Shown here piece by piece: positions 8,118-15,200 of a stretch of 34,349 nt of DNA. The notes below the pieces were generated by a model that made no database searches, had not been told where the DNA came from, and worked only from the letters and a program-made list of their open reading frames with translations. Source of the stretch: CAYNLG01 sp964397995 (GTDB lineage Bacteria; Planctomycetota; Phycisphaerae; FEN-1346); the NCBI GenBank assembly GCA_964397995.1, contig CAYNLG010000038.1, positions 1 to 34,349 of the forward strand, written 5' to 3'. Position 1 is the stretch's first letter; each line of letters begins with the position of its first letter. The translations under genes were made by a program, and so were the position numbers.

Positions 8118-9272
8118 TCAGGCCGCGGCGGGCTCCTTCCGCTTGCCGAAGGTCCGTGTCGGGTGGCCGAAGATGCGGCGCACGGTCCACCGGTCGATGA
8201 GCGGCACGGCCGTGTTCATGAGCAGGATCGAGTAGCACACGCCCTCGGGGTACCCCCCGTAGAGGCGGATCAGGATCGTCAGCACGCCGCACCCGACGCC
8301 GAAGACCCAGAGGCCCTTGTTCGTCAGGGGGGTGGTGACCATGTCGGTGGCCATGTAGAGGGCACCGAGCATGAGGCCGCCGCCGAAGAGGTGGTAGAGG
8401 ACGAAGCGTAGGGCGACGCCCCCCTCGGCCGCCACCACCGGCCGCCAGACCGTGTCGCCGCCGGGCGCCGTCAGGGCGATCGGCAGGACGAGGGCCCCCA
8501 GGGCGACCGTCCCGACGTACGCCACGGGCACCTGCCAGCGGACCCAGCCCTTGTAGATTAGATACGCGGCCCCGACGAGGAGCAGCAGCGCGCTCGTCTC
8601 GCCGATGTTGCCGCCGATCGTGCCGATGAACATGCGCCAGAGGCTCGGCAGGCGCTCGGCGAGTTCCGCCGGGGCGGTGTCCACCCAGAGGTCGCCGGTC
8701 GCGAGGGCCTTCATGTGGGCCAGGGGGGTCGCGGCCGTGACGGCGTCGACGCCCTCGGGCACGCCCGCCAAGGCTGTGCCGACGTCGGCCGAGAAGTGGC
8801 CGTCCTGGAGCACCGGGTACGTGGACGGGTTCATGTCCACGGGGAAGGCGTTGTGGACGAAGGCGCGGCCGACGAGGGCGGGGTTCCAGATGTTCGACCC
8901 GAGACCGCCGAAGCAGTGCTTGGCGATGGCGATGGCCACGCCCGACGCCACCACCGGCACGAACCACCGGGCCTGGGCCGGCAGGCAGAACGCGACCAGG
9001 AGGCCCGTGACGGCGGCCGATCCGTCGCCGAGGGTGACCGGCCGGCCGCGGAACCGCTGGACGGCCGCTTCGACGACCATCGCCGTGGCCACGCCCAAGG
9101 CCATGTGCATCCACGCCCGCATTCCGAAGACGTAGCCAGCCATCACGGCCGCCGGCGCGAGCGCCGCCACCACCGACCCCATGACTTCCGGCACGGAGGC
9201 CTTGGGGACGAGGTGCGGCCAGTGGCTGACCGAGAGGGGGCGCGCGTCGCCGCGGGCGGGCTCAGTCGCCAT
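8118..9272 (-). CDS. rnfD: Electron transport complex subunit RnfD
   Basis: This 384-residue polytopic membrane protein of the RnfD/NqrB family has about ten hydrophobic segments. The flavinylation motif is DAVTAATPLAHMKA, with Thr182 the likely FMN-bearing residue. Other signatures are GGLGSNIWNPALVGRAF and, near the C-terminus, GGYPEGVCYSILLMN. It is a membrane-embedded electron carrier and ion-translocating subunit of Rnf. ATG 9272 is preferred over the GTG two codons upstream because GGAGG (9279-9283) lies six bases before it. The start lies inside the end of rnfC (11-base overlap), implying translational coupling. Confidence 0.93.
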   Translation of the reverse strand: MATEPARGDARPLSVSHWPHLVPKASVPEVMGSVVAALAPAAVMAGYVFGMRAWMHMALGVATAMVVEAAVQRFRGRPVTLGDGSAAVTGLLVAFCLPAQARWFVPVVASGVAIAIAKHCFGGLGSNIWNPALVGRAFVHNAFPVDMNPSTYPVLQDGHFSADVGTALAGVPEGVDAVTAATPLAHMKALATGDLWVDTAPAELAERLPSLWRMFIGTIGGNIGETSALLLLVGAAYLIYKGWVRWQVPVAYVGTVALGALVLPIALTAPGGDTVWRPVVAAEGGVALRFVLYHLFGGGLMLGALYMATDMVTTPLTNKGLWVFGVGCGVLTILIRLYGGYPEGVCYSILLMNTAVPLIDRWTVRRIFGHPTRTFGKRKEPAAA

Positions 9273-10659
9273 CGCCACCCTCCTTCGCGAGATTCGCCAC
9301 GGCGGCCGCAGCCGCTCGCTCTTTCTCCCGCTCCCGCTCCAGGGCCTTGCGCCGCTCGGCCCGCAGCATCTCTACCAAGTGGACGATCCGCCGCTGGGCC
9401 GGGCACACGTACGCGCACGTCCCGCACAGGATGCAGTCCATCAGGCCGATCTCCAGGGCCGTGTCCACCGCGTCCAGGTCGCCGGCGATAAAGGCCTCGC
9501 CCAGGAGCGCCAGGCGGCTCGGGGTCAGCTGCGCCGGGCAGTGCCGCACGCACGCGCCGCAGCGGATACAGGCCTGGTGCTCGTAGACGGCGGCGCGGCG
9601 GAAGGCGAGCAGGCCGCTCGTGCCCTTCGTGACGTAGACCTCCGTGGTGTAAAGGTCCTTGCCCATCATGGGCCCGCCCATGATGAGTTCCTCGAAGCCC
9701 GCCTCGACCCCGGCACGGTCCAGCAGCGCCTCGACCGGCGTGCCAATCCGCGCGACCAGGTTCGCTGGCTCGCGCGCGGCGTCGCCCGAGACGGTGAGGG
9801 CCCGCTCGATGAGCGGTCGGCGGCGCACGACCGCGTCGGTGATGGCGGCCGCGGTCCCGACGTTCTGCACGACGACGCCCGCATCCGCTGGCAGGCCGCC
9901 GGTGGGCACCTCGCGGCCGAGGCAGGCCAGGATGACCTGCTTCTCCGCGCCCTGCGGGTACTTCGTCCGGAGCGGCTGGACGCGGACGTTCTGGAGGTCG
10001 CGCGTCGCCTCCTCCAGGGCGGCAATCGCGTCGGGCTTGTTCGCCTCGACGGCAAGGATGCCCGCTGGTGCGCTGGTCGCGGCCAGGCAGATGCGAAGGC
10101 CCGTGACGACCTCGTCGGTCCGCTCCAGCATGACGCGGTGGTCACAGGTCAGGTACGGTTCGCACTCGGCCCCGTTCAGGATGACGGTGTCGACGGTCTT
10201 GCCCTTCGGGGGGTTGAGCTTGACGTGGGTCGGGAAGGTGGCCCCGCCCATGCCCACGACGCCGCCCTCGGCCACGGCCTGGCGGAGCGCGTCCGGGTCC
10301 ATGGCCGTCCAGTCGCGGGGCTCGTCGAGACCGTCGGCCCAGGCGTCCTCGCCATCGGGCTCGATGACGACACCCTGGCAGTGGCGGCCGGTGGCGGGGT
10401 CGGGGACCCGCTCAACCGCCGTCACGGTTCCACTCGTGGGGGCGTGGACGAAGGCCGAGATGAACCCGTCGGGCTCGCCCAGCACTTGGCCGCGCTTCAC
10501 CGCATCGCCCTTGGCGACAATCGGCTTGGCCGGTGCGCCGAGGTTCTGGGCCATGGGGACGACGAGGCGGTCCGGGAGCCCCACGGCCTCCAGGGCCTTG
10601 GCCGGGGTCCGTTTGTGCTCCGGCGGATGCACGCCACCGGGGAAGGTGACTGCGCTCAC
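9262..10659 (-). CDS. rnfC: Electron transport complex subunit RnfC
   Basis: This 465-residue protein is RnfC, the peripheral NADH/FMN- and Fe-S-binding subunit of the Rnf complex. It has an N-terminal RnfC barrel region (FPGGVHPPEHK), an NQO1-like Rossmann core (VGMGGATFPTHVKL and VILNGAECEPYLTCD) and two ferredoxin motifs, CIRCGACVRHCP (about 364) and CILCGTCAYVCP (about 409), for two 4Fe-4S clusters. A charged, Ala-rich C-terminal tail follows. GTG 10659 is chosen because AGGAGG lies four bases upstream; an earlier TTG (10680) sits before that ribosome-binding site. It is the first gene of rnfC-rnfD-rnfG and has a clear promoter. Confidence 0.95.
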   Translation of the reverse strand: MSAVTFPGGVHPPEHKRTPAKALEAVGLPDRLVVPMAQNLGAPAKPIVAKGDAVKRGQVLGEPDGFISAFVHAPTSGTVTAVERVPDPATGRHCQGVVIEPDGEDAWADGLDEPRDWTAMDPDALRQAVAEGGVVGMGGATFPTHVKLNPPKGKTVDTVILNGAECEPYLTCDHRVMLERTDEVVTGLRICLAATSAPAGILAVEANKPDAIAALEEATRDLQNVRVQPLRTKYPQGAEKQVILACLGREVPTGGLPADAGVVVQNVGTAAAITDAVVRRRPLIERALTVSGDAAREPANLVARIGTPVEALLDRAGVEAGFEELIMGGPMMGKDLYTTEVYVTKGTSGLLAFRRAAVYEHQACIRCGACVRHCPAQLTPSRLALLGEAFIAGDLDAVDTALEIGLMDCILCGTCAYVCPAQRRIVHLVEMLRAERRKALEREREKERAAAAAVANLAKEGGDGD

Positions 10660-10689
10660 GTCGCCTCCTGATACGGGCAAAGGGGCGGC

Positions 10690-10718
10690 ATTCTACCCCC
10701 GGAGACGCGGCCTGCCAA
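10690..10718 (-). promoter_or_regulatory. rnfCDG promoter
   Basis: Minus strand: TTGGCA (10713-10718), a 17-base spacer and TAGAAT (10690-10695). About 30 bases separate the -10 box from the rnfC GTG, leaving room for the AGGAGG site. It is divergent from the promoter at 10809. Confidence 0.7.
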
Positions 10719-10808
10719 GGCGCTTTCCGGCGGGATTCGGGACAGCCCCTCCGCGGGCGGGCCGCCCCCGCCCCCCGGCGCCGACGCGTGCGCGGACCGC
10801 GTATTCGG

Positions 10809-10837
10809 TTGACACCCCCCGGCGCGGGACCGATAAT
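10809..10837 (+). promoter_or_regulatory. Near-consensus sigma70 promoter with very short leader
   Basis: TTGACA (10809-10814), a 17-base spacer and GATAAT (10832-10837). ATG 10850 lies 12 bases after the -10 box, giving a predicted leader of only about five bases and no Shine-Dalgarno sequence. Confidence 0.8.
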
Positions 10838-10849
10838 CTCGCGTTATCC

Positions 10850-11599
10850 ATGCGACCTACACACGACGTCACGGGGCGTGGGTCGGCTGCCCGGTGCTTG
10901 ACCGCGGCGCTGGCCCTGGTGTGCGCGGCCGGGCCGGTGCTGACCGGGTGCGGCCCGGGGGGCGCGCTGGCCCCGGACCGCAGCGCGATGGCCCTGCAAC
11001 TGGCCGAGACCCTGGAGCGCGAGGCCCGCGCCGTCGAGGACGAGTCCTCGCGGGACAAGCTCGTCACGGGACTGCGGCAGATCCGCGAGGTGCTGGCCGG
11101 CCCGGTCGAGGCCAAGCCGCTCGAGACCGGCGAGGCCGGGCCCGACCTGCCGCCTCCGGCGGACCCGGGCGGCCTGCCCCTGCCGCAGTGGGCGACGCTG
11201 TTCACGCCAACCAGCCTCGTGATCGGCTTCTTCACGCGGAGCAAGGACTTCGACGGCGACGGGGGGCTCGACGGCCTGGAGGTGCGGCTGCAGCCGATCG
11301 ACCGGTTCGGCGACCCGACGAAGGCCGTCGGCTGGTTCCGCGTCGAGGTCTTCCAGTACCAGGCGCACTCGACGGAGCGGCGCGGCGCGCGGCTGGGGCA
11401 CTGGTTCGTCTCAGTGGCCGACGCCGAGGCCAACGAGGCCTACTACGACCCGATCGACCGCTCGTACGTGCTGCCCCTCCTGTGGCAGGCCGCCATCGCC
11501 CCGGGCACCGCCGTCATCGTCCAGGCCACCTACTACCCGCCGGGCGGCTTCGGTGAGAAGCTGATCGCCCAGCGGGCCATCAAGGTTTCACCCGAGTAG
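10850..11599 (+). CDS. Lipoprotein of unknown function, paralogue of the gene at 12459
   Basis: This 249-residue protein has a signal peptide ending in the lipobox LTGC (lipidated Cys34). A short helical stretch (about 45-85) is followed by a Pro-rich linker and a beta-rich domain from about 120. That domain holds the pattern L-E-V-R-L-Q-P-I-D-x-x-G-D-x-x-K-A-x-G, then a Trp-containing segment, a Y-V-L-P-L-L-W segment and a final V-Q-A-T-Y-Y-P-P-G-G-F-G-E-K-L stretch. The same order of motifs occurs in the lipoprotein at 12459-13052. The domain is not one I can name. The protein is probably anchored in the outer membrane or periplasm. It begins a unit with two BamE-like lipoprotein genes. Confidence 0.8.
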   Translation: MRPTHDVTGRGSAARCLTAALALVCAAGPVLTGCGPGGALAPDRSAMALQLAETLEREARAVEDESSRDKLVTGLRQIREVLAGPVEAKPLETGEAGPDLPPPADPGGLPLPQWATLFTPTSLVIGFFTRSKDFDGDGGLDGLEVRLQPIDRFGDPTKAVGWFRVEVFQYQAHSTERRGARLGHWFVSVADAEANEAYYDPIDRSYVLPLLWQAAIAPGTAVIVQATYYPPGGFGEKLIAQRAIKVSPE

Positions 11600-11615
11600 G
11601 CGGGAGCAAAGCCAC

Positions 11616-11915
11616 ATGCGGCAACGCGGCATGAAAGCGGCCCTCGTGGTGCTCGCGGCGGCGGTCCTGACCGCCGGGTGCGGGCTGACCAAGGACCGCT
11701 ACCGCCAGGTGGCGCCGGGCATGCCGGCCGCCGAGGTGCGGCAAATTCTTGGCGAGCCCCGCTACGAGTTTGTCGATGAATGGGTGTACACCCGGGACGA
11801 CCCGCGGGACCTGACAAAGGTGACCATCGCCTTCGACGGAGGCCGCGTCGTCGGCAAGAGTTGGGTGGACCCGGAACATCCGGACGAGAGCGACCGGACC
11901 GGGCCGGTGCCGTGA
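11616..11915 (+). CDS. Small SmpA/BamE-like lipoprotein
   Basis: This 99-residue protein has lipobox LTAGC (Cys22) followed by a BamE/SmpA/OmlA-type fold. The recognisable core is VAPGMPAAEVRQILGEP (a helix ending in G-x-P), then a strand pair with W-V-Y and V-T-I-A-F-D-G-G-R-V. In proteobacteria BamE is part of the outer-membrane protein assembly machine, but this fold is shared by many unrelated lipoproteins and beta-lactamase inhibitors, so a Bam role is only a possibility. The start is ATG 11616 with GGGAG at 11602-11606; M6 is an alternative. It lies 16 bases after the previous gene and 36 before a related one. Confidence 0.8.
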   Translation: MRQRGMKAALVVLAAAVLTAGCGLTKDRYRQVAPGMPAAEVRQILGEPRYEFVDEWVYTRDDPRDLTKVTIAFDGGRVVGKSWVDPEHPDESDRTGPVP

Positions 11916-11951
11916 AGGCGACCGACCGACCGCCCGTGAAAGGACGTGACG

Positions 11952-12383
11952 ATGCGCCGAGCCGTTGGACTGGCCGTGACCCTGGTTCTGGTGGCCGCCG
12001 CGGTGACCGGGTGCCACTACCGCAAGCCCCCGCTCCGCGAATGGTACGACCAGGTCGAACTGGGTATGACGCGAGAGCAAGTCATCGAGGAGCTGGGCGA
12101 TCCGACCGTCTCGTACGAGCGCGAGATGATGTACCTGTACGACGACCCGGACGACCCCGCGCGCTTCCGCTTCGTCCTGAGCGCCGAGGATGAGGTCGTC
12201 GAACGGTACTTCGAGACGAAGGAAGAACTCTGTCAGAAGGCGGAGGAAATCCAGGAGCAGCTCGTCCCGCCGCCCACCGTACCGGGCGAGGACGAACCGC
12301 GGGCCTACCCCGGCGGGCCGCTCCCGCAGTTCAACCCGAAGGGCATGCCCGAGGAAGAGTTGGCCCCCGAACCGGGCCAATAG
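11952..12383 (+). CDS. Small SmpA/BamE-like lipoprotein, second copy
   Basis: This 143-residue protein has lipobox VTGC (Cys21) and the same BamE-like core as its upstream neighbour (VELGMTREQVIEELGDP, then a strand with M-M-Y-L-Y and F-R-F-V-L). A Glu-rich helix and a Pro-rich acidic C-terminal tail (about 105-143) are unique to this copy. ATG 11952 is chosen because AGGA (11941-11944) is seven bases upstream; GTG 11946 is too close to that site. The pair probably arose by duplication. Its outer-membrane partner is unknown. Confidence 0.8.
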   Translation: MRRAVGLAVTLVLVAAAVTGCHYRKPPLREWYDQVELGMTREQVIEELGDPTVSYEREMMYLYDDPDDPARFRFVLSAEDEVVERYFETKEELCQKAEEIQEQLVPPPTVPGEDEPRAYPGGPLPQFNPKGMPEEELAPEPGQ

Positions 12384-12434
12384 GTCGGCCTGCGAAGACG
12401 AACCGTCACCGGCGCGGTCCCTGCATCGCCGCGG

Positions 12435-12459
12435 GGCTGCGCCGCTTTCTTGCGCAGCC
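12435..12459. terminator. Bidirectional hairpin between convergent lipoprotein genes
   Basis: A perfect 8-base stem, GGCTGCGC (12435-12442) with GCGCAGCC (12452-12459) around a T-rich loop, lies in the 75-base convergent gap and reaches the stop codon of the minus-strand gene. No U-tract follows, so it is terminator-like only. Confidence 0.45.
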
Positions 12460-13052
12460 TACTGAGCGGCGGCAGCGCGGAAAGTCGCCTCGGCCTGCAG
12501 GGGCTCGCCCCCCGCCGGGGTGAACGAGACCCGGGCGCGGACCCGCGCGACCCCCTCCGGCCACGCCAGCTTCAGGACGTAGCCGTACGTGCCGACGCCG
12601 GAAAGCCACGTCTCGGCGGCCTGAGCCTCGGTCAGTGACCAGGTCTGGGCCGCGCCAGCCTGGTCCGCCGGCTCGAGGCGGACTTCCAGCGCCCCGGCAC
12701 GCTTGACCGTGTCGCCGGCGGCGTCGACGGGTTCCAGGATGAGCTTGAGTTGCTCCGGCGCCGCCTTGTCGCCCACGGGCAAGGGCGTGGACAGTCCGCC
12801 GATGCGGAGCCGCACGGCCCGGAACCGGTCGGCGGCCCCCGCCTTTCCGCCGTCATCCCGGACCTTCTCCAGGGCCCGGCGGGCCTCGAGGAGTTCGGCC
12901 TCGAGGCGATCGGCCCGGTCGCGGCACGCGGCCAGGTCGGACGGCGGGCCGCCGCCCGCGCCGCGGCCGTCAGGGGTGCGCTCGGCCGGACCTTCGCAGG
13001 CCCCGGCGGCAAGGCCGGCGACGGCCGCCAGCAGTCCGATCCAAGGTCTCAT
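12459..13052 (-). CDS. Lipoprotein with coiled coil, paralogue of the gene at 10850
   Basis: This 197-residue protein has a signal peptide and a probable lipid-attachment Cys19 (A-A-G-A-C, a weaker lipobox). A Gly-rich linker is followed by a coiled-coil helix (about 40-67, DRADRLEAELLEARRALEKV) and a beta-rich domain. That domain carries L-K-L-I-L-E-P-V-D-x-x-G-D-x-x-K-R-x-G, a Trp, Y-V-L-K-L-A-W-P, and V-R-A-R-V-S-F-T-P-A-G-G-E-P-L. The same ordered motifs appear in the lipoprotein at 10850-11599, so I infer distant homology. Function is unknown. The start is ATG 13052 with a GGAGGG site just upstream. Confidence 0.8.
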   Translation of the reverse strand: MRPWIGLLAAVAGLAAGACEGPAERTPDGRGAGGGPPSDLAACRDRADRLEAELLEARRALEKVRDDGGKAGAADRFRAVRLRIGGLSTPLPVGDKAAPEQLKLILEPVDAAGDTVKRAGALEVRLEPADQAGAAQTWSLTEAQAAETWLSGVGTYGYVLKLAWPEGVARVRARVSFTPAGGEPLQAEATFRAAAAQ

Positions 13053-13092
13053 GGGCCCTCCCTCCTGCCCGAAGCGGCAACGCCTAACCGAC

Positions 13093-13122
13093 AGCCTACC
13101 TTGGCGGCACGGGAGGTGTCAA
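13093..13122 (-). promoter_or_regulatory. Promoter for the lipoprotein gene at 12459-13052
   Basis: Minus strand: TTGACA (13117-13122), an 18-base spacer and TAGGCT (13093-13098). It is divergent from the mqnA promoter about 20 bases away. Confidence 0.55.
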
Positions 13123-13139
13123 CGGAACGGGCGGGCGGG

Positions 13140-13168
13140 TTGTGGGGAGGCCCGGGCGACTCTATAAT
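13140..13168 (+). promoter_or_regulatory. mqn operon promoter
   Basis: TTGTGG (13140-13145), a 17-base spacer and a perfect TATAAT (13163-13168). The -35 box is identical to that of larA. The predicted leader of about 20 bases contains the GGGAGG ribosome-binding site of mqnA. Confidence 0.75.
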
Positions 13169-13194
13169 CGCCGGTTCGGACCCCGGGAGGACCC

Positions 13195-14067
13195 ATGCCA
13201 GAGCCGCTTCGCATCGCCACCGTCCGGTTCCTGAACGCCTGGCCTCTGACCGAAGGCCTGGCCGGCCGTGACGACGTTGCGATGACCGCCGACGTGCCGG
13301 CCCGCGTGACCGACCGACTGCGCACGGGCGAGGCCGACGTCGCCTTGGTCCCGTCGATCGAGTATCCGCGCCTGGCCGCGTCGCCGCGCGAACGGGCGCG
13401 GCCGTCGGCCGCATCGGGCAGACGGCCGCCGACGGGGTTCGTCGCGCTGCGTGCCGGGTGCGTCGCCTCGGCCGGGCCTGTCCGGTCGGTGCGCCTGGTC
13501 GGCACGGCACCGCTACCCGAGGTCCGCCGGGTCCTCCTCGACCCCGCCAGCCGCACCTCCAACGCCCTGTGCCGCGTCCTGCTCGCCCGGCGGTGGCGGC
13601 TGGGCCGGGCCCATTGCGTGTACCCCGATGAGGCCGGCGCGGGCGGGCGCGAGCCGGACGCCCGGCTCGTCGTCGGCGACCGCGGTTTGCTGCACGAGGC
13701 GCCCTCCGGGGCATGGGAGCGCGACTTGGGCGCCGAGTGGGACCAGTTCGCGCATCGGCCGTTCGTGTATGCCTTCTGGGTGGCGCGCGACGACGCGGAC
13801 CTGGAACGTGCCGAGACACGGCTCGCCGAGGCGAAGGCGGCGGGTCTTGCGGCGCGGCCGGCGCTGGCGGCCCGAGCCGCAGAGACCCTCGGCATCGACG
13901 CCGAACTGGCCGAGGCGTACCTGACTGAGCACGTGCACTACCGCTTCGGCCGCCGCGAGCGACAGGGGCTGCACACCTTCTGGGAGCGGGCGGCGGATGA
14001 ATCGCTCGCGCCGCCGGACGTGCGGCTTCGCCTGGCGCCGCCGACAGGCGCCGAGGAGGCGGCATGA
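13195..14067 (+). CDS. mqnA: Chorismate dehydratase MqnA (futalosine menaquinone pathway)
   Basis: This 290-residue protein belongs to the MqnA/MqnD periplasmic-binding-like enzyme family and matches MqnA. It has the N-terminal IATVRFLNAWPLTEGL, the EADVALVPSIEY segment (about 47-58) and LDPASRTSNALCRVLL (about 118-133), which resembles the S-R-T-S substrate-binding region. It dehydrates chorismate to 3-enolpyruvylbenzoate, the first step of the futalosine route. It has ATG 13195 with GGGAGG upstream and its own promoter. The stop overlaps the start of mqnC by four bases (ATGA), giving a tightly coupled operon. MqnE, the second enzyme, and MqnD are not in the window. Confidence 0.92.
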   Translation: MPEPLRIATVRFLNAWPLTEGLAGRDDVAMTADVPARVTDRLRTGEADVALVPSIEYPRLAASPRERARPSAASGRRPPTGFVALRAGCVASAGPVRSVRLVGTAPLPEVRRVLLDPASRTSNALCRVLLARRWRLGRAHCVYPDEAGAGGREPDARLVVGDRGLLHEAPSGAWERDLGAEWDQFAHRPFVYAFWVARDDADLERAETRLAEAKAAGLAARPALAARAAETLGIDAELAEAYLTEHVHYRFGRRERQGLHTFWERAADESLAPPDVRLRLAPPTGAEEAA

Positions 14068-15161
14068 CCCGCGCTGCGGACCCGGCCGGCGGCGGGGAGC
14101 GCCTGACGCCGGAGGCGGCGCTGGCGCTGCTGGAACGCGCGGACCTCCTCGACCTTGGCCGCCGCGCCGACGCCGCGTGCCGCGCCCGCCATGGCGACCG
14201 CGCCCGCACCTTCGCCATCGACCGGAACATCAACTTCACGAACGCCTGCACATGCCGGTGCCTCTTCTGCGCCTTCTGGCGCCCGCCGGACGACCCCGAG
14301 GCGTACGTGCTCGCGCCGGAGGCGGTGGCGGCCAAGGTCGAGGAGGCCGTCGCCCTCGGCGCGACGCACATCCTGATGCAGGGCGGCCTGAACCCGGCGC
14401 TCGACCTCGCGTGGCATGAGCGGCTGCTCGCCCATCTGCGGGAGCGGTTCCCGGACATCGCCCTGCACGCCTACAGCCCGCCGGAGATCGCCGACTTGGC
14501 CGACCGGTCGGGCCTCGCGGCCGAGGACGTCCTTCGGCGGCTCAGGGCGGCCGGCCTCTCGAGCCTGCCCGGCGGCGGGGCCGAGGTCCTGGCCGACCGC
14601 GTGCGCCAGGTCGTCAGCCCCCGGAAGCTCTCGGCCGACGGGTGGCTGAACGTCATGCGGGCGGCCCACCGCCTCGGCATGATGACCACGGCGACCATGG
14701 TCGTCGGCCATGCCGAGACCCCGGCCGAGCGGATCGATCACCTGGACCGGGTCCGCCGCCTTCAGGACGAAGCCCTGGCAGCCGGGCGGACGGGGTTCCA
14801 GTCCTTCATCCTGTGGCCCTTCCAGCCGGGGCAGACGCGGTTGGCCATGAGCGGGCGGCTGGGGCCCGGTTGGCGGCCGATGGACGGAGCGGCGTACCTG
14901 CGGATGGTGGCCGTGGCGCGGCTGGTCCTGGACAACGTCCCGCACCTCCAGGCCTCGTGGGTCACGATGGGGCCGAAACTCGGCCAGGCGGCTTTGGGGT
15001 TCGGCGCCGACGACCTGGGGTCGACGATGATCGAGGAGAACGTCGTCGCGGCAGCCGGCTGCGTCCATCGGACCACGCCGCGGCGGCTCGCGCATCTGAT
15101 CCGGGCGGCGGGGTTCGAGCCCGTCCAGCGAGATTGCACTTATCGCCCTGTCCGCCCGTAG
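14064..15161 (+). CDS. mqnC: Cyclic dehypoxanthine futalosine synthase MqnC (radical SAM)
   Basis: This 365-residue protein is a radical SAM enzyme with the C-x3-C-x2-C cluster motif at Cys62, Cys66 and Cys69 (NACTCRCLFCAF). It has MqnC-type signatures: ILMQGGLNPALDL, HAYSPPEI, SLPGGGAEVLADRVR and MTTATMVVGHAET. The enzyme cyclises dehypoxanthine futalosine to the cyclic form in menaquinone biosynthesis. It could be confused with MqnE, but the SPGGGAE-type segment and the overall pattern favour MqnC. The start ATG 14064 overlaps the mqnA stop. The next gene starts 39 bases downstream. Its substrate must be made by removal of hypoxanthine from futalosine, which is why the phosphorylase later in this operon is notable. 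Confidence 0.92.
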   Translation: MTRAADPAGGGERLTPEAALALLERADLLDLGRRADAACRARHGDRARTFAIDRNINFTNACTCRCLFCAFWRPPDDPEAYVLAPEAVAAKVEEAVALGATHILMQGGLNPALDLAWHERLLAHLRERFPDIALHAYSPPEIADLADRSGLAAEDVLRRLRAAGLSSLPGGGAEVLADRVRQVVSPRKLSADGWLNVMRAAHRLGMMTTATMVVGHAETPAERIDHLDRVRRLQDEALAAGRTGFQSFILWPFQPGQTRLAMSGRLGPGWRPMDGAAYLRMVAVARLVLDNVPHLQASWVTMGPKLGQAALGFGADDLGSTMIEENVVAAAGCVHRTTPRRLAHLIRAAGFEPVQRDCTYRPVRP

Positions 15162-15200
15162 CCGATACTCCCCGCGGAGAGGGTGACCCGCGAGGACGCC

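Noticed and set aside
10657..10680. TTG 10680 as the rnfC start
   Set aside because: The AGGAGG ribosome-binding site lies downstream of this codon and just before GTG 10659, so the shorter form is favoured.
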